This document shows positions 59,133 to 64,000 of a stretch of DNA of 64,000 bases, one piece after another (the first letter of the stretch is position 1; the number at the start of each line of letters is the position of its first letter). Source of the DNA: Xanthomonas bromi (GTDB taxonomy: Bacteria; Pseudomonadota; Gammaproteobacteria; Xanthomonadales; Xanthomonadaceae); assembly GCF_900092025.1 (NCBI RefSeq), contig NZ_FLTX01000009.1:35847-99846 (forward strand), written 5' to 3'. A program made the translations under genes and the position numbers. Below the pieces are notes generated by a model that ran no database searches, was not told where the DNA came from, and was given only the letters and a program-made list of their open reading frames with translations.

Positions 59133-60476
59133 ATGCCCGCTTCCCAGACCGCCCCGCGTCGCACCGCCACGCGTACCGCCTCCCTGACGTCCTTGTTATG
59201 CGTGTCCGGCCCGTTGCTGCTGCTGGCCAGTACGCAAGCGCAAGCAATTCCCTCGTTCGCACGCCAGACCGGCGCGTCGTGCGCGGATTGCCATGTCGGT
59301 TCCTACGGTCCCTCGCTCACGCCCTACGGCATGCGCTTCAAGCTCGGCGGCTTTACCGATACCGATGGCGACGGCACCAAGATTCCGGTGTCCGGTCAGC
59401 TCACCTGGTCGCGCAACAATCCCAGCCGCGGCGACAGCAGCTCACGTCTGCGCGAAGCCGATCTGTACCTGGGCGGCCGCCTCAACGACAACATCGGCGG
59501 CTATTCGAAGATCCGCTCCAACAACAGCGGCAATGCGACCTTCGATACGCGCCTGGACGATGTCGATCTGCGCTTCGTCAGCAAGCCGTTCCAGATGGGC
59601 GGCAAGGACACCATGATCGGCGTCAGCGTCAACAACAACCCGGGCATCTCCGACCCGGTGCACGTGTTGCCGAACGCCTCCACGCTGACCCCGGCCTCCA
59701 ATGGCGGCGCGTCCACCATGCTCAGCTCCTCGGCGCTCTCCAATCGGGTCATCGGCGCGAGCGTCTATGGTCTGTACGACCGCAATTGGTACGGCGAAGT
59801 GGGCAGCTACAGCGCGCTGTCGCCGTCTGCGCAGGACCGCCTTGGCTGGCCGGTCAACGGCGACCCGGGCAAGCTCGGCGGCACCCGCTATGCGCGTCTT
59901 GCCTATATGAAGGACATGAAGCGGCAGTTCTTCTCGGTGGGCCTGACCGCACTCAATACCCGCCGCCAGCCCCTGCGTATCGGGCCCAGCGACGACCTCA
60001 CCGATTTCGGTTACGACCTGACCTACCAATTCCTGGGCACCCGCGAGCACGTGCTGTCGCTGGCCTACGTCAACATCTACGAGCGCCGCAAGTACGGCAA
60101 CCCGTTGATCCCGACCGATCCCACCATGCCGGCACTGGACCGTGGCAGCGTGCGCGATCAGACCCTCAGCATGAACTACGCCTTCAAGCAGACCTACGGC
60201 GTGCTGGCCGCGCACATGATCAACACCGGCTCGTTCGATGCGGCGCGCTATTCGCCGGTGGGCATCCCCGACACCACCAGCAATCTGATCCTGCTGTACT
60301 GGACCCCGTTCGGCAAGGATGGCACCTACACCTCAATCGCCAACCTGCGCCTGTCGGCTGGCTGGTTCCGGTTCGACAAGTTCAACGGCAGCACCTCCAA
60401 CGTGTTCGGCGGCCCGCCGATCACCAATCCGCGCGACCTCGACAGCTTCACCCTGTCGGTCAACCTGGCCTTCTGA
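59133..60476 (+). CDS. Cyc2-like fused cytochrome-porin, outer membrane
   Basis: 447 residues. A signal peptide ends at about residue 38 (STQAQA). The mature N-terminus reads AIPSFARQTGASCADCH, with haem-binding Cys50, Cys53 and His54, then LTPYGMRFKLGGFTD. This is the diagnostic AxPxFARQTGxxCxxCH pattern recalled for the Cyc2 iron oxidase family. The remaining ~370 residues alternate as in an outer-membrane beta-barrel and end in LSVNLAF. Start 59133 has AAGGA 7 nt upstream; an ATG at 59046 (ATGA overlap with b561) is possible. Direction of electron flow is unknown. Confidence 0.85.
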   Translation: MPASQTAPRRTATRTASLTSLLCVSGPLLLLASTQAQAIPSFARQTGASCADCHVGSYGPSLTPYGMRFKLGGFTDTDGDGTKIPVSGQLTWSRNNPSRGDSSSRLREADLYLGGRLNDNIGGYSKIRSNNSGNATFDTRLDDVDLRFVSKPFQMGGKDTMIGVSVNNNPGISDPVHVLPNASTLTPASNGGASTMLSSSALSNRVIGASVYGLYDRNWYGEVGSYSALSPSAQDRLGWPVNGDPGKLGGTRYARLAYMKDMKRQFFSVGLTALNTRRQPLRIGPSDDLTDFGYDLTYQFLGTREHVLSLAYVNIYERRKYGNPLIPTDPTMPALDRGSVRDQTLSMNYAFKQTYGVLAAHMINTGSFDAARYSPVGIPDTTSNLILLYWTPFGKDGTYTSIANLRLSAGWFRFDKFNGSTSNVFGGPPITNPRDLDSFTLSVNLAF

Positions 60477-60502
60477 CCCCTCCCGCACCTGTCCGGATCC
60501 AC

Positions 60503-60895
60503 ATGAACTCACCCCGCAAGCTCTCCCTGTTGTGCGTCCCGCTGGCTGGCCTGTTGCTGGCAGGCGCATTGCCCGTACCCTCGGCACACGCAGCCGACGG
60601 CGCCAGCACCTTCCTCACCGAATGCGGCGAATGCCATAGCGCCAAACAGGGCAAGAACAAGAAAGGCCCGTCCCTGTTCGGCGTGGCCGGCCGTCCTGCC
60701 GGCACCGTTGCGGACTTCGGCGGTTACTCCGACGCGCTCAAGAACAGCAAGTGGACCTGGACCCCGGCCCAGCTCAAGTCCTATCTGTCGCAGTCTTCGA
60801 CCAAAGCACTGCCGGGCACCAAGATGAAGTACGACGGTCTGGACGACCCGAAGGAGCTCGATGCGTTGATCGCCTACCTCAACACATTGAAATAG
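60503..60895 (+). CDS. Periplasmic monohaem class I cytochrome c
   Basis: 130 residues with a Sec signal peptide (about 1-30, cleavage after SAHA). The haem motif is Cys41-x2-Cys44-His45 (CGECH), and Met108 in GTKMKYDGL is the likely sixth ligand. About 100 mature residues make this a class I cytochrome c of cytochrome c2/c550 type. It follows the Cyc2-like gene by 26 bp and should be co-transcribed, acting as its periplasmic electron partner together with cytochrome b561. Confidence 0.92.
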   Translation: MNSPRKLSLLCVPLAGLLLAGALPVPSAHAADGASTFLTECGECHSAKQGKNKKGPSLFGVAGRPAGTVADFGGYSDALKNSKWTWTPAQLKSYLSQSSTKALPGTKMKYDGLDDPKELDALIAYLNTLK

Positions 60896-60965
60896 GGTCG
60901 ACCAGCGCGGGATGGCGCGGCGTCCGAGGGGGCGGACCGATGGCGCGCCCAACCGCAACACGCAT

Positions 60966-61005
60966 GCATTCCCCGTGGTTCCTGTTTCCGGAACCGCGGG
61001 AATGC
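60966..61005 (+). terminator. Hairpin downstream of cytochrome c gene
   Basis: GCATTCCC pairs with GGGAATGC and GGTTCC with GGAACC, separated by a small internal loop. It begins 71 bp after the cytochrome c stop. There is no U-run, so termination is uncertain. Confidence 0.5.
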
Positions 61006-61299
61006 CGCCTGCGCAACGCCAGTCGCTGACGGCGTGACTCCGCCGCGTGCCAACGCTTCCAGCCGCGGCAGCCTGCCAGTCGGCCGCTTGGCTTGCCAGG
61101 AGTTGCAGGCAAGCGGCACCGGCAGCCAGGACGGATTCGCCGCTGCCTGACGCGGTGCCTTCGCGTATACGGACGGAATCGCCGCCCCCGAGGTGGTCTC
61201 TCCCAACGTCCTGGGTCACCATCGCGTCCCTGTCTGACACCCAGCACCACGCCATTGCCGACCGTTCCAGTTTCCAAACAGCTCCCCTCGCAACCGCGA

Positions 61300-61324
61300 C
61301 GCCACCGTGCCCGTGGCGTTTTTT
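61300..61324 (+). terminator. Intrinsic terminator or attenuator 13 bp upstream of next gene
   Basis: CGCCAC (61300-61305) pairs with GTGGCG (61313-61318) around a 7-nt loop and is followed by six T residues (61319-61324). This is the best intrinsic terminator in the window, and it ends only 13 bp before the ATG of the outer-membrane protein gene at 61338. Confidence 0.8.
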
Positions 61325-61337
61325 CGTGGGCGTCCTG

Positions 61338-62135
61338 ATGGGCAGTGCCGCACGCCACGAACGCTGCGAGGCGCTGTCAGCCGCGTCTGCCTGGCTGCCG
61401 GGGCAGCCGCGGGTGCGCTGTCAACACAACCCGTCCGGCAGGTTGCTGCCGTGGCTGCTGCTCGCGCTGGCAGCGGGCTCCAGCGGCTTCGCCTTGGCCA
61501 ACGACCTCGGCGGCGCAGTGGCGGTGACCTCCAGCCTGATCGACCGCGGCATCTCGATCGCGCCCAACAAGGTCACCGTGCAGGCGGCGGGCTACTGGCT
61601 GCCCGCCCCCGGCTGGTCGGTCTCCACCTCGGTGGCGCTGCAGTCGCCGGCCTGGAACGACCCGGTGGCGATCACCGCCCAGGCCGGGCGCGCCTGGATG
61701 CTGGACGACCGCTGGCAGATGCAGGTCAGCCTGCTCTATTACGGCTACCCGACCGACCGCGCCACCCGCACCTTCGACCGCCAGGAAGCCAGCCTGGCCT
61801 GGTCCTACCGCGACCTGCTGACGTTTTCGCTGTCCACCTTCAACTTCCCGCGCGCCAGCCAGTCGCCCTGGAATGCGGCCTTCGACATCACCGCCAACGT
61901 CCCGCTGCGCAACGATTTCAGCCTGTCGCTCGGCGCCGGCTCGTCGCGTTTTCCGGCCATGGCCTACGGTGCGGCGCGCTCCGGTCGCTATCAGTACGGT
62001 CAACTCGGCCTGATGTGGAGCCGCGTCGGATGGACGTTGAAGGCCGAGCGCGTCCTGACCAGCGGCAATACCCCGCGCATGCAGGGCGGCCCAGGCGAAA
62101 CGCCGTGGTTGGGCACGGTCTCCAAAACCTTCTGA
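61338..62135 (+). CDS. Outer-membrane beta-barrel protein (TIGR02001/Gcw_chp-like)
   Basis: 265 residues. A hydrophobic signal segment (LLPWLLLALAAGSSGFALA) is at about 34-52, later than usual, so the true start may be GTG 61413, which would give a normal signal peptide. The mature part begins NDLGGAVAVTSSLIDRGIS, as in Gcw_chp-type barrel proteins, and shows alternating strands ending in the C-terminal Phe barrel signature (GTVSKTF). Function unknown. It precedes the ECF sigma gene by 51 bp and follows an intrinsic terminator. Confidence 0.72.
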   Translation: MGSAARHERCEALSAASAWLPGQPRVRCQHNPSGRLLPWLLLALAAGSSGFALANDLGGAVAVTSSLIDRGISIAPNKVTVQAAGYWLPAPGWSVSTSVALQSPAWNDPVAITAQAGRAWMLDDRWQMQVSLLYYGYPTDRATRTFDRQEASLAWSYRDLLTFSLSTFNFPRASQSPWNAAFDITANVPLRNDFSLSLGAGSSRFPAMAYGAARSGRYQYGQLGLMWSRVGWTLKAERVLTSGNTPRMQGGPGETPWLGTVSKTF

Positions 62136-62186
62136 TCCACACACAACCTTTTGCCTGCCTACGCGCACTGACGTGGGTTACCCGCC

Positions 62187-62780
62187 ATGCCTGCCTTGAT
62201 GAATGACACCGACACCCTAGGCGATGCCACCGACCGCATGCTGTTGCGCCGCATGGCCGCGGGCGACCGCGACGCGCTGGCCAGCATGTACCACAGCTAC
62301 CACGGCCGCCTGTGCCGCTTCCTGTCGCGCCTGACCCGCCGCCCGGACATCATCGAAGAAGCCATCAACGATTGCTTCTGGATCGCCTGGCAGAAAGCCG
62401 GCGACTTCCGCGGCGATTCGCAGGTGTCCACCTGGATCATGGGCATCGCCTACCGCTGCGGACTCAAATGCCTGCGTCAGCATGACGGCGAAGCCATCGA
62501 CGACACCGCCGTTGTCGAAGACCACGCCCCCAGCACCGACGACAACGACGACCGCGAACTGCGCGACTGGCTGGACAAGGGCATGGAACGGTTGTCGCCG
62601 GACCAGCGCATGGTGGTCGAACTGGTCTACGGCGTCGGCCACAAACTCGAAGAAGTCGCCGACATCATGCAGTGCCCGGTCGGCACGATCAAAGCCCGGC
62701 TCTTCCATGCCCGGGTCAAATTACGCAATGTGCTGCCCGGCCTGGCCGGCGGCGCCCCTCATACGGAGACCATGCAATGA
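62187..62780 (+). CDS. ECF-family RNA polymerase sigma factor
   Basis: 197 residues. Sigma region 2 covers about 17-85 (AAGDRDALASMYHSYHGRLCRFL, WIAWQKAGDFRGDSQVSTWIMGIAYR). Region 4 is in the C-terminal part (LSPDQRMVVELVYGVGHKLEEVADIMQCPVGTIKARLFHARVKLR). An acidic linker (about 104-125) joins them. The ATG may be 62187 or 62199. The stop overlaps the anti-sigma ATG (ATGA), the usual sigma/anti-sigma coupling. The promoter it recognises is not known. Confidence 0.93.
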   Translation: MPALMNDTDTLGDATDRMLLRRMAAGDRDALASMYHSYHGRLCRFLSRLTRRPDIIEEAINDCFWIAWQKAGDFRGDSQVSTWIMGIAYRCGLKCLRQHDGEAIDDTAVVEDHAPSTDDNDDRELRDWLDKGMERLSPDQRMVVELVYGVGHKLEEVADIMQCPVGTIKARLFHARVKLRNVLPGLAGGAPHTETMQ

Positions 62781-63433
62781 AGACGTTTTTCATCGCGCCT
62801 GGCAAGGAATGCTCGCACGCCTGGGAATTGATGCCGGCGGTGCTGTTGGACAGCGCCACCGAGGAAGAGAGCACCTGGCTGATTGCTCATGTGGCCAAGT
62901 GCGCCTCCTGTAGCGCCGAATTCGCCCAGCAGAATCGCTTGCGCCAGGCATTGGCGCTGCCGTCTGCAGTCACGCTGGATCCGAACGCCGGGCTGCAACG
63001 CCTGCTTGGCCGCCTGGATGCACCGGAGCAGCACACCGCGCCTGCGCGCGTGCCGGCAGCGCGCCGGTCCGGCAGCTGGACGGTGCGGGCTCTGGCCGCT
63101 GCGGCGCTGGTGCAGGCCATCGGGCTGGGCGTGATGGGCGTCAGGCTGGCCTCGCCCGCCCCCACGCACGACTACCGCACGCTCAGCAGCGCCACCACCA
63201 TGCCGGTGCCGCAGGGTGCCATCCGCGTGGTGCCGGACGCCAACATGACCGTGGCCGACTGGGACCGGCTGCTGCATGCGCAGCAGTTGCAGGTGGTCGG
63301 CGGCCCCAACGAGATGGGTGCCTACACCTTGGCGCCCGCCCTACCGCAGCCGCCGGCCCAACCGCAGCAGACCGTGCAGCAACTACGCGCCACCCCGGGC
63401 ATCCGGCTGGCGGAGATCGTCTCGGCCCCATGA
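62777..63433 (+). CDS. Zinc-finger anti-sigma factor (membrane)
   Basis: 218 residues. The N-terminal anti-sigma domain carries the ZAS motif His38-x3-Cys42-x2-Cys45 (HVAKCASC). One transmembrane helix lies near residues 98-118 (TVRALAAAALVQAIGLGVMGV). The periplasmic part ends with a Pro/Gln-rich tail. It should hold the cognate sigma factor inactive at the membrane until an envelope signal acts. Coupled by ATGA to the sigma gene upstream and the protease-like gene downstream. Confidence 0.88.
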   Translation: MKTFFIAPGKECSHAWELMPAVLLDSATEEESTWLIAHVAKCASCSAEFAQQNRLRQALALPSAVTLDPNAGLQRLLGRLDAPEQHTAPARVPAARRSGSWTVRALAAAALVQAIGLGVMGVRLASPAPTHDYRTLSSATTMPVPQGAIRVVPDANMTVADWDRLLHAQQLQVVGGPNEMGAYTLAPALPQPPAQPQQTVQQLRATPGIRLAEIVSAP

Positions 63434-64000
63434 ATCGCCTGCTCGCCATCGGCCTGATCGCCGCGCTCGCCGGCCTGGGCGCGCATCACAACGCGCACGC
63501 TGCTGCAATGCTCCAGGAGCCGGCGACGGAGGTTGACGGCGCTGCCACGGCGCCGGCCGATGCGCAGGTGGCCGACAGCAGCCGCGACATCCTGCTGGCG
63601 GTGGCCAACCCGCTCGCCGCGCCGCCAGCCCGCGCCGGCTCCAGCCTGATCGGCTACGCATCCAGCTATTACGGCGCCGGCCAGAAGGCTGCCGCGCGCA
63701 TGGACAGCATCAAGCAGCGCTACAAGCTGCGCGAAGTCTCGGCCTGGCCGATCACCTCGCTGGGCCTGTATTGCGCCGTGCTGCAACCGCCGCCGGGCGT
63801 GTCGCGCGATGAACTGGTCAGTGCACTGGCCGACGACGAAGGCGTGGAATTGGTGCAGCCGGTACAGGACTTTTCGGTGTTCTCCGCCGATGCGGCCGAG
63901 AAGACCACTTCGCTGTCCAGCTACAACGACCCGTATGTGGACATGCAACGCGGCTTCATCGACACCGATGCCGCCAGCGCGCAGACCGTGACCCAGGGCC
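63430..64000 (+). CDS. Exported S8-like serine peptidase, N-terminal part (cut by window edge)
   Basis: 190 residues of a longer protein that runs off the right edge. A Sec signal peptide (about 1-25, ending NAHA) is followed by a low-complexity linker. Then comes a propeptide-like domain (about 65-145, DELVSALADDEGVELVQPVQDFSV, I9-inhibitor style), and then YNDPYVDMQRGFIDTDAA, the lead-in typical of subtilisin-family catalytic domains. The Asp/His/Ser triad is beyond the window. The ATG overlaps the anti-sigma stop. Assignment to S8 is an inference from architecture and context. Confidence 0.7.
   Translation, partial: MNRLLAIGLIAALAGLGAHHNAHAAAMLQEPATEVDGAATAPADAQVADSSRDILLAVANPLAAPPARAGSSLIGYASSYYGAGQKAAARMDSIKQRYKLREVSAWPITSLGLYCAVLQPPPGVSRDELVSALADDEGVELVQPVQDFSVFSADAAEKTTSLSSYNDPYVDMQRGFIDTDAASAQTVTQG

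Larger units (their letters stand above)
60896..61337. other. 442-bp leader/intergenic region with terminator-like hairpins
   Basis: No gene was supported. Two hairpins are seen: one at 60966-61005, just after the cytochrome c gene, and an intrinsic terminator at 61300-61324 just before the next gene. The stretch between is GC-rich with many short self-complementary words. It could be the tail of one transcript, a leader of the next, or both. Confidence 0.6.

Noticed and set aside
61040..61220. Minus-strand GGGAGAGACC word reminiscent of a glycine riboswitch
   Set aside because: The conserved CTCTCAGG-type closing segment is absent and no suitable gene lies downstream on that strand.

Overview
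The window is a high-GC, gene-dense chromosomal segment whose gene content and order match the genus Xanthomonas (Lysobacteraceae). The supporting blocks are alaS-recX-recA-lexA with the xanthomonad palindromic LexA operator, miaA-hfq-hflX, rlmE-ftsH-folP, surE-pcm-nlpD without rpoS, and kdsA-eno-ftsB-ispD-ispF-truD. The species cannot be fixed by reading alone. No tRNA, rRNA, CRISPR array or insertion sequence was recognised.

1-36.3 kb is core genome. It runs through SOS and recombination genes (alaS partial, recX, recA, lexA), ubiB and a CinA-type amidohydrolase, the hflX-hfq-miaA-folP-ftsH-rlmE group, divergent yhbY and an Mth938-like gene, the nlpD-YqaA-pcm-surE operon, an Smr-domain gene, and truD-ispF-ispD-ftsB-eno-kdsA-pyrG. 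Then come a small exported protein, parE, an exported S10 carboxypeptidase, a YdcF-like protein, a PiT phosphate transporter with its DUF47 partner, a CNNM/CorC protein, ExoD, an FMN-binding general stress protein and a luciferase-like monooxygenase. Two REP-like composite palindromic elements lie at 23.5 and 27.9 kb.

36.8-58.1 kb is accessory. After an MFS transporter there is a ~20-kb locus with two parts. The right part (49.8-58.1 kb, minus strand, nine tightly packed genes) is a Wzx/Wzy-type polysaccharide operon: FdtA/QdtA-like sugar ketoisomerase, NeuD-like acyltransferase, beta-propeller glycosidase-like protein, FemAB-like acyltransferase, DegT aminotransferase, flippase, GT2, polymerase and Wzz. 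It should make and polymerise an acylated 3-amino-3,6-dideoxyhexose glycan. The left part (38.5-49.5 kb) is odd. It holds an ABC exporter, an HPr-kinase-like protein, a radical SAM enzyme, a PF14907-type nucleotidyltransferase, two GT4 glycosyltransferases, and an amidohydrolase flanked by two methyltransferases. The kinase/nucleotidyltransferase/exporter trio recalls tailored lasso-peptide clusters, but no lasso core enzymes or precursor are visible. This is the best candidate for an undescribed system.

58.4-64 kb is a putative extracytoplasmic electron-transfer and sensing locus: cytochrome b561, a Cyc2-like fused cytochrome-porin, a monohaem cytochrome c, an outer-membrane beta-barrel protein behind an intrinsic terminator, an ECF sigma factor, its zinc-finger anti-sigma factor, and the start of an exported S8-like protease cut by the window edge.
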